From contig NZ_ANBA01000008.1 of the NCBI RefSeq assembly GCF_000341085.1, positions 1 through 64,000 of the forward strand: a DNA stretch of 64,000 bases. The letters are read 5' to 3'. Numbering within the stretch: the first letter of the stretch is position 1; each line of letters begins with the position of its first letter. The notes under the pieces were generated by a model. That model saw only the letters and a program-made list of their open reading frames with translations. It had not been told where the DNA came from and did not search any database. A program made the translations under genes and the position numbers. This DNA is from Nocardiopsis ganjiahuensis DSM 45031 (GTDB taxonomy: Bacteria > Actinomycetota > Actinomycetes > Streptosporangiales > Streptosporangiaceae). Of the stretch, positions 7,772 to 15,849 are shown piece after piece.

Positions 7772-8752
7772 ATGAACGAACCCACACGCAGCTTCGAGGC
7801 CGTGGTCGTCGGTGGCGGCGCCGCCGGACTGGCCGGGGCGCTGACCCTGGCCCGGGCGCGCCGCTCGGTGCTGGTGATCGACGGCGGACAGCCGCGCAAC
7901 GCCCCCGCCCAGGGGGTGCACGCCTACCTGGGCAGCGAGGGCACCTCCCCCGCCGACCTGCTCGCCCGGGGCCGGGCCGAGGTCACCTCCTACGGGGGTG
8001 TGGTCGAACAGGGGCAGGTGGTGGGCCTGAAACGCACCGAAGGGGGGTTCGCCGTGGAACGGGAGGACGGTTCGGTGGTGGCGGCCCAGCGGCTGTTGGT
8101 GACCACCGGGCTGGTGGACGAGCTCCCCGACATCCCCGGCCTGGCCGAGCACTGGGGCACCGGGGTCCTGCACTGCCCCTACTGTCACGGCTGGGAGGTG
8201 CGCGACCGGCCCGTGGGGGTGGTGGCCTCCGGTCCGGTGGCCGTGCACGCCTCACTGCTGTGGCGTCAGTGGACCGAGAAGGTGACCCTGTTCGCCCACC
8301 CGGGCCGGACTCTGGGTTCGCTCGAGCGGGAGAAGCTGGCCGCGCGCGGGATCACCGTGGTCGACAGCCCCGTGGAGGCGGTGCTCTCCGAGGAGGGCGG
8401 GGTGAGCGGGGTGCGTACCGTCGACGGTTCGGTGGTGGCGGTCGACGCGGTCGTGGTGCCCACGTTCATGCGTTCGCGCTCGCAACTGCTGGTCGACCTG
8501 GGTCTTGAGGTGAGTGAGCAGAAGATGGGCGAGCACGTCATGGGCACCTATGTGGCGGCCGATGCCACCGGCGCCACGGCGGTGCCCGGGGTGTGGGTGG
8601 CGGGCAACGTCACCTCGGTGAGCGAGCAGGTGATCGGCTCGGCCGCCGCCGGCAACAAGGCCGGGGCGATGATCAATGCCGACCTGGTCATGGCCGAGGC
8701 CGAGCGGGCCCTGGAGCGGGCCCGGGCCGAACAGGGCGCGCCCGCCCTCTGA
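7772..8752 (+). CDS. Thioredoxin reductase-like NAD(P)/FAD-dependent oxidoreductase
   Basis: A 326-residue pyridine nucleotide-disulfide oxidoreductase of the thioredoxin reductase-like group common in actinobacteria. It has an FAD-binding VVVGGGAAGLAGALTLARA at the N-terminus and a redox-active CPYC pair at residues about 135-138 in VLHCPYCHGWEVRD. The C-terminal FAD motif reads TAVPGVWVAGNVTSV, with Asn where TrxR usually has GD. The central NADPH-binding segment reads GVVASGPVAVHAS and lacks the usual GxGxxA, so electron donor use may be altered. ATG 7772 is chosen because AAGGGAG sits 6 bases upstream; ATG 7751 is possible. No thioredoxin gene is adjacent, so the partner is unknown. Confidence 0.85.
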   Translation: MNEPTRSFEAVVVGGGAAGLAGALTLARARRSVLVIDGGQPRNAPAQGVHAYLGSEGTSPADLLARGRAEVTSYGGVVEQGQVVGLKRTEGGFAVEREDGSVVAAQRLLVTTGLVDELPDIPGLAEHWGTGVLHCPYCHGWEVRDRPVGVVASGPVAVHASLLWRQWTEKVTLFAHPGRTLGSLEREKLAARGITVVDSPVEAVLSEEGGVSGVRTVDGSVVAVDAVVVPTFMRSRSQLLVDLGLEVSEQKMGEHVMGTYVAADATGATAVPGVWVAGNVTSVSEQVIGSAAAGNKAGAMINADLVMAEAERALERARAEQGAPAL

Positions 8753-8794
8753 GCCGCTGCCCCCTGAGCAGGTGCGGGCGGGTGCGTCCGGGGC

Positions 8795-8833
8795 GGGGTG
8801 CCCGGGCCGCCCGCACGCGGCTCCGGGCACCCC
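8795..8833. terminator. Hairpin between convergent genes
   Basis: A perfect 11 bp inverted repeat (8795-8805 with 8823-8833) with a 17-base loop lies between the flavoprotein gene and the convergent phosphatase gene. There is no T tract, as is common in high-GC actinobacteria. Confidence 0.55.
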
Positions 8834-8884
8834 CGGGGAGAGGGTTGTGAGGGCCCGGCCAGGGCCTTGGGGTGGGACCGCAGG

Positions 8885-10216
8885 TCAGGACGTGGTGGTC
8901 ACACGCTTGCCCTGGTCGTCCTTGACGATGGTGAAGGCGTCCACGGTGTGGCCCTGAGCGGTGCGGGCCACGTACTGCAGGGTGTGGCCGTCCACCTGAA
9001 CGGTCTGGAAGGTCTGGGTGTCGGTGAGCTGGACCCGGGCCTCGGCGCCGTGGTCGGTCCAGTTGTCGTCGCCGGCGTCGTACATCTTGGGTCCGGTGAC
9101 CGTGACCGCGTAGACCGGGCCGGTGTGGGTGTGGGGGTCCTCGGTGCGGTTGGCGATCAGGTTGCCGCGGCTGTAGGAGTGGTCGTGGCCCTGCAGGACC
9201 AGGTCCACGTCGAAGGCCTCGAAGGTCTCCAGCCAGGAGCGGCGCAGGGGCCCGTTGTCGCGTCCGGGGTTGTTGGAGAAGACCGGGTGGTGGAAGGTGA
9301 GCACGGTCCACTCGTTGGGGTTGTCCTCCAACACGTCCTCCAGCCACTGCTGCTGGCGGTCCAACCAGCGCGAGGGCAGCAGTGGCGCGGTGTTGCGGTA
9401 GTTGGAGTTGAGGGTCACGAACCGCACCCCCTGGTAGTCGGTGTAGTACACCGTCTCGGCCAGGTCGGTGCCCTGGTCGGGGCCGTTGCCCGCACCCGGG
9501 AACTGCAGGGACCAGTGGTCGCTGAGGCTCAGCCCCGAGTACTCGTGGTTGCCCGGGGTGGTGACGTGGTTGATGCCCCCGGTGGTGTGGGAGCCGAAGG
9601 CGTCGTACCACTGGTCCCACTGGGAGTCGTTGTTGGCGTTGTTGACCAGGTCACCGGAGTGCACGGCCAGGGCGGCGTCGGGTTCGGCGGCCAGGGCGGC
9701 CCGCACCACCGGGGCGGCGCCCGCGGTGATGTCGTTCTGGATGTCACCGAAGTACAGGAAGCTGAAGGGTCGGGCGCCCTGGGCGGCGGTGGTGAAGGTG
9801 TGCCACTGGCCGGTGGTGCGGGCGCCGTCGCCCACCCGGTAGCGGTAGTCGGTGCCCGGGGTCAGGGCGGTGGCGGTGGCCGCGTAGTGGGTGGCGCCCG
9901 CTTGGCCGCTGACCTGGCCCGGGACGCGTTCGGCGCGGTCGGGGTCGGAGGCGGGGGCGATCTCCAGCACCGCGTCCTGGCCGTGGTCGCCGCGCCAGGT
10001 CACGGTCTGGGAGGAGGAGGGGTCGGCCGTGGGTGAGAGGGTCAGCCCTTCGGGGGTGCCCTGGGTGGCGGCCGCGGCCGTGGGGGTCAGGGCCACGGCG
10101 GGTGTGAGCGCCACGGCGCCGGCGCCGAGCAGGGCCAGGCCGCGCAGCGCCAGTGCGTGCCGGAGAGGGCGAGGGGTCGGGGTTCGGTGGGCCGCGGAGC
10201 GGGGGGACGCCGTCAT
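8885..10216 (-). CDS. Secreted purple acid phosphatase-like metallophosphoesterase
   Basis: A 443-residue exported enzyme. The N-terminus has an arginine-containing basic region followed by a hydrophobic Ala/Leu core ending near TAAAA, a signal peptide of Sec or Tat type. Residues about 55-150 form a fibronectin-like purple acid phosphatase N-domain (LTPGTDYRYRVGDG). The catalytic domain follows: FGDIQND, HSGDLVNN, TPGNHEY, VLTFHHP and LQGHDHSYSRG, the di-metal ligand motifs of calcineurin-like phosphoesterases. ATG 10216 has AGGAAA upstream at proper spacing. The probable role is phosphate release from organic phosphates outside the cell, supported by a possible PHO box upstream. Confidence 0.88.
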   Translation of the reverse strand: MTASPRSAAHRTPTPRPLRHALALRGLALLGAGAVALTPAVALTPTAAAATQGTPEGLTLSPTADPSSSQTVTWRGDHGQDAVLEIAPASDPDRAERVPGQVSGQAGATHYAATATALTPGTDYRYRVGDGARTTGQWHTFTTAAQGARPFSFLYFGDIQNDITAGAAPVVRAALAAEPDAALAVHSGDLVNNANNDSQWDQWYDAFGSHTTGGINHVTTPGNHEYSGLSLSDHWSLQFPGAGNGPDQGTDLAETVYYTDYQGVRFVTLNSNYRNTAPLLPSRWLDRQQQWLEDVLEDNPNEWTVLTFHHPVFSNNPGRDNGPLRRSWLETFEAFDVDLVLQGHDHSYSRGNLIANRTEDPHTHTGPVYAVTVTGPKMYDAGDDNWTDHGAEARVQLTDTQTFQTVQVDGHTLQYVARTAQGHTVDAFTIVKDDQGKRVTTTS

Positions 10217-10265
10217 GGGGGCTCGCTTTCCTGTGGGGGTGGCGGGCGGTGGTGACGCTAACGAG

Positions 10266-10287
10266 CCGCAGGTAACAGAACGTGAAC
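10266..10287 (-). promoter_or_regulatory. Candidate PHO box upstream of the phosphatase gene
   Basis: Read on the minus strand, GTTCAC (from 10287) and GTTACC (from 10276) start exactly 11 bases apart, the spacing of PhoP direct-repeat units in actinomycetes (consensus GTTCACC). A further GTTCACC lies upstream near 10313-10319. The position in front of a secreted phosphatase gene fits phosphate control. The second unit is weak. Confidence 0.4.
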
Positions 10288-10426
10288 GAGGGTGGACGGT
10301 GGGTCTTCGGCGGGTGAACATCCCCGCCCCGCACGAAGACGAGATGAGGCTGGGGTGGGTGGGAGGCCTGGGGTGAGCCGTGGCCGGGATCCCCGGCACG
10401 GGGGCGCTTTCGGGGCGAGGCCGGGC

Positions 10427-11083
10427 TCACGCCGGGGTGTTCGCGCCGGATCGGTGGGAGGGCCACCACAGCACCAGTGCCCCCCAGGCGCAGGCCAAGG
10501 GCCACAGCGGTGCCGCCCAGGGCACGGCTTCCCACAGGAGTACGGTGGCCAGCGCCCCGGTGACCAGGGCGGCCAGGCGGGCCAGGGCACCGCCGTGGGC
10601 ACTGAGCCGGTCCCCCAGGGCCCACCCCGCCAGCGCCGAGGTCAGGGTCCCGGTCAGGTAGGTGGTCGAGGCGCCCGCGGTGTGGGTCCACGCGCTCTGA
10701 GCTCCCATGGAGAAGGCGGCCGGTGCCAGCAGCGCCAGAGTCGCGCCGTGCGTGGGCGGGTCGCCCCCGAGCAGGCCCCAGGCCAGGGCGAACAGGGCGA
10801 GCAGGGTGGTGTGGGCGGCCAGCAGGGCGGTGCGGCGCCGGTGGGAGAGCGCGGTCGGGGGTCCCAGCAGGCGGGCCCAGACCCATACGCCCGCGCCGAA
10901 GGCCGTCACCGCCGCCGTCGCGGTGGCCGCCCCGAGCAGGTGTCCGGCGCCCAGGCCGTGGCCGGCGTGTACCAGGTTGCCGGTGATGACGCTGCTGAAC
11001 ACCCCGCCCAGCACCACGATCGAGAGCAGGTCCATGCCTCCGGCGCAGGCGGCCAGCAGGACCAGTGCCGTGGCCGCTCTCAT
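10427..11083 (-). CDS. YoaK/DUF1275 family membrane protein
   Basis: A polytopic membrane protein of 218 residues with about six hydrophobic segments. It matches the DUF1275 (YoaK) family: ACAGGMDLLSIVVLGGVFSSVITGNLVHAG at the N-terminus and TYLTGTLTSALAGWALGD later, each carrying the family's TGN/TGT-type motif. No substrate is established for the family. The ATG at 11083 begins the first transmembrane segment; longer readings upstream are Pro/Arg-rich and unlike the family. The gene stands alone; the phosphatase gene lies downstream on the same strand, 211 bases away. Confidence 0.82.
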   Translation of the reverse strand: MRAATALVLLAACAGGMDLLSIVVLGGVFSSVITGNLVHAGHGLGAGHLLGAATATAAVTAFGAGVWVWARLLGPPTALSHRRRTALLAAHTTLLALFALAWGLLGGDPPTHGATLALLAPAAFSMGAQSAWTHTAGASTTYLTGTLTSALAGWALGDRLSAHGGALARLAALVTGALATVLLWEAVPWAAPLWPLACAWGALVLWWPSHRSGANTPA

Positions 11084-11407
11084 CGGGGGTGGGGGTCCGG
11101 TCCGCCTGCGGGGGCGGGTGGGTGGGTGGTGCGGGCCGGCACGAGTGGTCCTTTCCTGTGGTGGGGGCTGTGGTGGCAGGAGCGTACCCGGGGTGGGCGG
11201 GGCGGTGGTGCGCGTGGGCGCTGGGCCTTCTGGCGCTCGGCGATCGCCCGGTAGGTGCCGGCGACGCTGGGACGCTGCCCCTTGCGCTTGCCGGTGGGGA
11301 TGATCAGGTCGGGTTGGATCTGCTCGCCGGACTCGCGGAGGGCGGGGTGCCGGGCCGTGCGCGTGCTGTTGTCCGGTAGGCACGGAATGGCCCGGCTGGC
11401 TGTCTCT
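11084..11407 (-). other. Intergenic stretch with a possible gene remnant
   Basis: 324 bases between the YoaK and alcohol dehydrogenase genes. On the minus strand around 11225-11350 one frame reads GEQIQPDLIIPTGKRKGQRP and continues SVAGTYRAIAERQKAQ. This looks more protein-like than its surroundings and resembles the tail of a recombinase or other mobile-element protein. There is no start codon with a ribosome-binding site and no full domain. I see no other feature here. Confidence 0.2.
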
Positions 11408-12448
11408 TCAGTCCAGGTCGGACATGTCGAGCACGAAGCGGTAGCGGACGTCGTTTCGCTGGAGGCGGTCGAGCGCCGTGTCCACCTGTGAGGAGGGGAG
11501 TACTTCGATGTCGGCGGCGATGCCGTTGTCGGCGCAGAACTGGAGCATCTCGGCTGTCGCCGTGCGTCCTCCACTGCCCGCGGAACTGAGCTTCTTGCGG
11601 CCGATGAGCAGGTCCGTGGCCTCGACGGTGAGGGGGCCCAGGTATCCGAGGAGGCTGAGGGTGCCGTCCATCGTCACCAGCTTCAGATACGGGGCGAGGT
11701 TGTGCGGGGCGGGGATGGTGTCGATGAGGACGTCGAAGGTGTCGCGTGCCGTGGCCATCTGCTGGGGGTCGGTGGAGTCGATGAGGTCGGGAGCGCCGAG
11801 TTTGCGGGCGTCGTCGAGCTTGTCCTGGGTGCGGCTGATGACGGTCGTGGTGGCGCCGAGTGCCACGGCCATTTTGACAGCGAGGTGGCCCAGGCCGCCG
11901 AGGCCGGCCACGGCGACGCGACTGCCGGGGCCCACGCCCAGGGAGCGCAGGGGTTCCCACACGGTGACGCCGGCGCACATCAGCGGGGCGGCTGCGGCCG
12001 GGTCGAGGCCGCCGGGGAGCGGGTAGGCGAAGGTGTTGCGTACCACGTACTCGCGGGAGTAGCCGCCCAGGGTGGTCGTTCCGTCCTGCCGGTCGGTGCC
12101 GCCGTAGGTCAGAGTCGGGAAGGAGTGGCAGAAATTCTCCTGTCCGGCTTCACACATGGTGCACACGCCGCAGGAGTCGACGATGTTGCCCACCGCGACG
12201 CGGTCGCCGACCGAGAAGGTGGTCACCATGGCGCCGGTCGCGGTCACCACGCCGGTGAATTCGTGACCGGGCACCAGGGGGGCTTTCGTGTGCTGGTCGT
12301 AGGTGTGCAGGGCGTGCAGGTCGGTGTGGCACACGCCGCAGTAGTCGACCTGCACCGCGATGTCGTCCGGGCGCAGGTCACGGCGCTCCAGCGACGCGCG
12401 TCGCAGCACCGTCGGGCCGGTGGCCTGCCATCCGGTGGTCGTTCGCAT
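11408..12448 (-). CDS. Zinc-dependent NAD(P)-linked alcohol dehydrogenase (CAD/YahK-like)
   Basis: A 346-residue medium-chain dehydrogenase. The catalytic zinc site is seen in VDYCGVCHTDLHAL and GHEFTGVV, and the structural zinc site in SCGVCTMCEAGQENFC. The Rossmann motif is VAVAGLGGLGHLAVKMAVALG, followed by VISRTQDK, which suggests NADP(H) preference (inference). It would interconvert aldehydes and alcohols in the cytosol. ATG 12448 has AAGGAGA 6 bases upstream. It is divergent from a TetR gene, and the spacer carries two similar palindromes, so repression by that TetR protein with inducible detoxification of an aldehyde or similar compound is the likely logic. Confidence 0.9.
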   Translation of the reverse strand: MRTTTGWQATGPTVLRRASLERRDLRPDDIAVQVDYCGVCHTDLHALHTYDQHTKAPLVPGHEFTGVVTATGAMVTTFSVGDRVAVGNIVDSCGVCTMCEAGQENFCHSFPTLTYGGTDRQDGTTTLGGYSREYVVRNTFAYPLPGGLDPAAAAPLMCAGVTVWEPLRSLGVGPGSRVAVAGLGGLGHLAVKMAVALGATTTVISRTQDKLDDARKLGAPDLIDSTDPQQMATARDTFDVLIDTIPAPHNLAPYLKLVTMDGTLSLLGYLGPLTVEATDLLIGRKKLSSAGSGGRTATAEMLQFCADNGIAADIEVLPSSQVDTALDRLQRNDVRYRFVLDMSDLD

Positions 12449-12460
12449 ACGTGTCTCCTT

Positions 12461-12482
12461 AAACAGACTGTTCTGTCTGTTT
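12461..12482. promoter_or_regulatory. Operator O1 at the alcohol dehydrogenase promoter
   Basis: A perfect dyad AAACAGAC-TGTTCT-GTCTGTTT. On the minus strand a promoter with -35 TTGCTT (12512-12507), a 17 bp spacer and -10 TACGCT (12489-12484) lies just upstream, so O1 covers the transcription start of the dehydrogenase gene. It shares ACTGTTCTGT with O2. Confidence 0.7.
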
Positions 12483-12512
12483 TAGCGTAAGCGCGGCCGC
12501 ACCCCAAAGCAA

Positions 12513-12536
12513 ACCAACTGTTCTGTTTGGTAGAGT
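12513..12536 (+). promoter_or_regulatory. Operator O2 and leaderless promoter of the TetR gene
   Basis: Near-dyad ACCAAC-TGTTCT-GTTTGGT at 12513-12531 has the same centre as O1. It abuts a -10-like TAGAGT (12531-12536) that ends six bases before the ATG at 12543, so the TetR mRNA is probably leaderless and autoregulated. Confidence 0.6.
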
Positions 12537-12542
12537 GCGGGC

Positions 12543-13151
12543 ATGCCGGAACAGCCCCAGACCTCGCGAGGCGCCGCGACCTACCAGCGCATCCTGGACG
12601 CCGCCACCGAAGAGTTCGCCCAGCACGGCATCGCCGGGGCGCGCATCGAACGCATCGTGACGGCGGCGCGCAGCAACAAGGCACAGCTCTACGCCTACTT
12701 CGGCGACAAGGAAGGGCTCTTCGACGCGATCTTCCTCGGCTCGCTGGAGCGCATCACCAACGTCGTGCCCATCGACGCCGACGATCTCGCGGACTGGGCT
12801 GTCCGTCTCTACGACGAATACCTGCGCCGCCCCGACCTCATCCGGCTGGCGACCTGGACACGACTGGAGCGCCGTCCCCAGGGGCACCTCGTCGAGATGC
12901 ACCAGCACTACGACGACCGCAAGCTCAGGGCCATCGCCGAGGCCCAGGACGCCGGGCGGGTTCGTGCGGGTGACCCGTTCGACATCATGGCCATGGTCAT
13001 CGCCATGTCCATGGCCTGGTCACCGGTCAGCAACGTATACGCGGCCAGCAGCCAAGAACCCGATGAGGTACATGACCAGCGCCGCGCCCTGCTCCGCGAC
13101 TGCGTCCAAAGCGCCACCGCGGCCGGCAGAAGTCACGCGTCCCCCTCGTGA
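12543..13151 (+). CDS. TetR family transcriptional regulator of the divergent dehydrogenase
   Basis: A repressor-type protein of 202 residues. Its N-terminal DNA-binding domain is complete: ATYQRILDAATEEFAQHGIA, then IERIVTAARSNKAQLYAYFGDKEGLFDAIF. The C-terminal domain is of the TetR_C type with RLATWTRLERRPQG. It binds DNA as a dimer in the cytosol; O1 and O2 in the divergent spacer are the obvious sites. There is no Shine-Dalgarno sequence before the ATG, and the -10-like box six bases away indicates a leaderless transcript. The ligand is unknown, but is likely an aldehyde or related substrate of the dehydrogenase. Confidence 0.88.
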   Translation: MPEQPQTSRGAATYQRILDAATEEFAQHGIAGARIERIVTAARSNKAQLYAYFGDKEGLFDAIFLGSLERITNVVPIDADDLADWAVRLYDEYLRRPDLIRLATWTRLERRPQGHLVEMHQHYDDRKLRAIAEAQDAGRVRAGDPFDIMAMVIAMSMAWSPVSNVYAASSQEPDEVHDQRRALLRDCVQSATAAGRSHASPS

Positions 13152-13298
13152 CTGCCCCCGTACCCTTGGTGAGACCCGCGCACGTGGCCTGGACTCCGGC
13201 CAGGACCGGCCCAGGTCTCAAGCCGCAACCGCCCGCCGTCCCCACCTGCGGAGCGCGCGGGCCGGGCACCGTGGCCCCGGTGGCCGCAAAGTCCAGTC

Positions 13299-13520
13299 GG
13301 AGTTCGCCGAGTTCCAGCTTTCCACCACCTGTAAGCCCTCGCCGTTCTCCTTGGGCATCTTCGCCTCCGACAGGTAGTCGCAGATGAACGCCGTCCGCAC
13401 TACGCGCCCCAGCTCCTCGATCGCCTGGTAGGTCAGGTGCTGGGGGCCGCCCCTGGTGAAGCGGCGCAGGACCTGCTCAGCCTCGGTGGTGCCCAGCCGC
13501 AGGGCGGTGGTGTACTTCAT
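13299..13520 (-). pseudogene. Orphan fragment of a Tn3-family transposase (C-terminal region)
   Basis: Seventy-four codons match the late part of Tn3-family TnpA: KYTTALRLGTTEAEQVLRRF, TRGGPQHLTYQAIEELGR, VVRTAFICDYL and LQVVESWNSAN. Full proteins in this family continue past WNSAN to the catalytic glutamate region; here the reading diverges into unrelated residues, and on the other side it starts abruptly at MKYTTAL. No terminal repeat is seen nearby. It is a relic of a second Tn3-type element, lying directly upstream of the phosphotransferase gene at 13588. It covers a region that is absent from the transposase at 20-23 kb. Confidence 0.85.
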
Positions 13521-13587
13521 GATCCGAAGGCCCTGTCCGCCGCTCCTCTCACCCCCCTTTGTTCCTTCACCCCCGGGAGTCGTGACC

Positions 13588-14571
13588 ATGAGCACCATAC
13601 GAGGGTTCGCCCACCTTGCCCCGTTGCAGGACCTGGCCCGTCAGGCGTTCGGCTCCCGGGTGAGCGTGGTGGGGGTGGAGCGGCTGCGCGGTGGCACCAA
13701 GAAGGGCGTGTACCGGCTGGAACTGGACCAGGGCTCCAGCGTGGTCGCCTATGTGTGGAGCGGTGCCGAGAACTACTGGCCCGACCCCGCCCCGGGTGAG
13801 GACGGCACCGATCCCTTCGCTCACGCCGACGGGGTCGACCTGTTCGTGGGCGCGGCCCGGGTCCTGGAGTCGTTGGGGGTGCGCTCGCCCCGGGTGTACC
13901 TGGTCGAACGCGACCACCGTGGGCTGGCCGGTGACGCGGCCCTGGTCGAGGACGTGCGCGGCCCCACCTTGGAGGAGCACATCGCACGCAGCGACCCCGC
14001 CTGGGTGGGCGGGGTGCTGGAGCGGTTGGGTCAGGCGCTCACGGCCATGGCCGCCCCCACCCACCAAGGGTTGGGCAAGGTGTCGCGGCCGCTGGTGCGG
14101 GGCCGCTCGTGCGAGAGCCTCGTTCTGGAGCGGGCCCTGAACGATGTGGAGGAGGGTGCTCGGCGGCGCCCGGAGCTGGCCCGGGTCGCTCCCCGACTGG
14201 GTGAGCACCTGCGTGCGTTGGCCGAGCGGGTGCGGCCTCGCTCCGGGCACGGGGTGATCCACGGTGAGCTGGGTCCCGACCACGTCCTGGTGGACGGGGA
14301 GGGGGTGCCGGTGCTCATCGACATCGAGGGGCTGATGTACTTCGACGCCGAGTGGGAGCACACCTTCCTGAGGTTGCGCTTCGCAGGCCTGTATGAGCAG
14401 CATCTGGCGCGGCCGGGTCTGGATCCGGCGCGCATGGACCTGTACACGCTGGCTCAGCACCTGTCGTTGGTGGCCGGCCCGTTGCGCCTGCTGGAGGGCG
14501 ACTACCCCGACCGCGAGGAGATGCTCGCCATCGCCGAGCACCATCTGGGGCGGGTTCTGGCCCACCTGTGA
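13588..14571 (+). CDS. APH-type phosphotransferase family protein
   Basis: A 327-residue protein with the kinase-like aminoglycoside phosphotransferase fold. Seen: N-lobe VERLRGGTKKGVYRLEL with a nucleotide-loop-like GGTKKGVY, the catalytic-loop equivalent HGVIHGELGPDHVLVDGEG (HGEL in place of HGDL), and the metal-binding segment VLIDIEGLMYFDAEWEHTFL (IDIE in place of IDFE/D). The substitutions are conservative, so activity on a small molecule or antibiotic remains possible, but the substrate is unknown. ATG 13588 has GGGAG at good spacing; the longer in-frame reading to 13456 overlaps the Tn3 relic on the other strand and is not family sequence. Confidence 0.78.
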   Translation: MSTIRGFAHLAPLQDLARQAFGSRVSVVGVERLRGGTKKGVYRLELDQGSSVVAYVWSGAENYWPDPAPGEDGTDPFAHADGVDLFVGAARVLESLGVRSPRVYLVERDHRGLAGDAALVEDVRGPTLEEHIARSDPAWVGGVLERLGQALTAMAAPTHQGLGKVSRPLVRGRSCESLVLERALNDVEEGARRRPELARVAPRLGEHLRALAERVRPRSGHGVIHGELGPDHVLVDGEGVPVLIDIEGLMYFDAEWEHTFLRLRFAGLYEQHLARPGLDPARMDLYTLAQHLSLVAGPLRLLEGDYPDREEMLAIAEHHLGRVLAHL

Positions 14572-14669
14572 GAGCTCTGGGATAGGGGCTGTGGTCGGTG
14601 GCCGCGGGCTGTGGGGCCCGCTGCGTCCAGCTGGACCGCCCTGACCGGCGGGCCGGTGGGCAGGCGGGA

Positions 14670-14712
14670 GCGGCTCGGCCCGCACCGGCGGCGCAGGTGA
14701 GGGCCGAGCCGC
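14670..14712. terminator. Hairpin between convergent genes
   Basis: A perfect 12 bp inverted repeat (14670-14681 with 14701-14712) with a 19-base loop lies in the 289-base gap between the phosphotransferase and methyltransferase genes. It has no T tract. Confidence 0.5.
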
Positions 14713-14860
14713 CGCAGGGGTCAGGCACCCATGAGGGCGCCCTGCTCACCGGCGACACCCCCCGGGAGGGCTCGAGGGGCGGGGCCGGGAACACGTGTGC
14801 GCTCGGGCTCCGGGGGCGAGGCGCACCTGTGGAATCGCGGGCGGGTGGGCGCCCCGGCGC

Positions 14861-15655
14861 TCAGGCGGGCGGGCGCCGGCCCACGACCACGGAGGTGTCG
14901 GTGTCCTGGCAGGTCACCGAGGTGGCCACCAGGCCGCCCCGGGTGAAGGCGTCGCAGGCCTGCGCCACCTGGTCGGGGTGGGCCTGCACCAACAGGTGGC
15001 CTCGGGGTGCCAGCCACACACGGGCCCGGGCGGCGACCCGGCGCACCACGTCCAGGCCGTCGGGTCCGCCGTCCAAGGAGCGCTGGGACTCGTGTTCGCG
15101 CATCTCGGCCGGGAGCAGACCGATCTCGCGGGTGGGCACGTAGGGGGCGTTGACGACCAGTACGTCCACCCGACCCAGCAGGGCGGGCGGCAGCGGGTCG
15201 AACAGGTCGCCGTGGTGGACCTGCCCGCCCAGGGGGGTGAGGTTGCGGCGGGCGCAGCGCACACTGGCCGCGTCGATGTCGGCGGCGTGCACGCGCACCC
15301 CCTGCCGGTGGGTGGCCAGGACCGCGCCCAGGGCGGCGGTGCCACAGCACAGGTCCACGACCAGGGCTTGGGGGCGGGTGAGGGCCAGGGCCTGCTCGGC
15401 CAGGAACTCGGTGCGCGGGCGGGGGACGAACACCCCCGGTTCCACCACCAGGCGCACACCGTGGAAGCGGGTCCAGCCCAGGACGTGTTCGAGGGGCAGT
15501 CCGGTGCTGCGCGCGTCCGCCATGCGCACGAGTTCGTGGGGGGTGCGGGCGGTGGCGGTGATCAGTTCCGCTTCCTCTTCGGCGAAGACGCATCCGGCCT
15601 GGCGCAGCTGGGTGATGAGGGCGGTGGGAGAGAGCAGTGACGCGTGAGGTGACAA
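14861..15655 (-). CDS. HemK-like class I SAM methyltransferase (putative protein N5-glutamine methyltransferase)
   Basis: A 264-residue methyltransferase related to PrmC/HemK, which methylate glutamine in release factors. Visible: GLPLEHVLGWTRFHGVRL, VFVPRPRTEFLAEQAL, the SAM-binding motif VVDLCCGTAALGAVLA, the acidic VHAADIDAASVRCA, and the substrate loop VNAPYVPTREIGLLP. True PrmC proteins have NPPY at the last position; NAPY is typical of a separate actinobacterial subfamily of unproven substrate. A TTG start at 15655 with GAAAGG upstream is the only start before the family sequence. No release factor gene is adjacent, which agrees with its not being the housekeeping PrmC. Confidence 0.82.
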   Translation of the reverse strand: MSPHASLLSPTALITQLRQAGCVFAEEEAELITATARTPHELVRMADARSTGLPLEHVLGWTRFHGVRLVVEPGVFVPRPRTEFLAEQALALTRPQALVVDLCCGTAALGAVLATHRQGVRVHAADIDAASVRCARRNLTPLGGQVHHGDLFDPLPPALLGRVDVLVVNAPYVPTREIGLLPAEMREHESQRSLDGGPDGLDVVRRVAARARVWLAPRGHLLVQAHPDQVAQACDAFTRGGLVATSVTCQDTDTSVVVGRRPPA

Positions 15656-15849
15656 AGGGAGCCTTTCGGGATGCCCGAGGGCGCTCCCGCGCTCGCCTAC
15701 ACCGTGTGGGGGCGAAGACCGCGGGGTGGGCGCGCCCAGCCTGCTACTGCGGTGATGGGTCCCACCTCCTCGGTCGTGGTCTGCGGGGGAAAGCTACCAC
15801 ACGCCGATGTGCGGGGTGTGGGGAGGGAGGTTGTGGGGTGTGTGCGGGG

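Noticed and set aside
4975..7899. A 974-codon open frame on the minus strand
   Set aside because: Pro/Arg/His-rich with no domain. It overlaps the pip gene in a different frame and the opposite-strand genes; very high GC leaves few stop codons in shadow frames.
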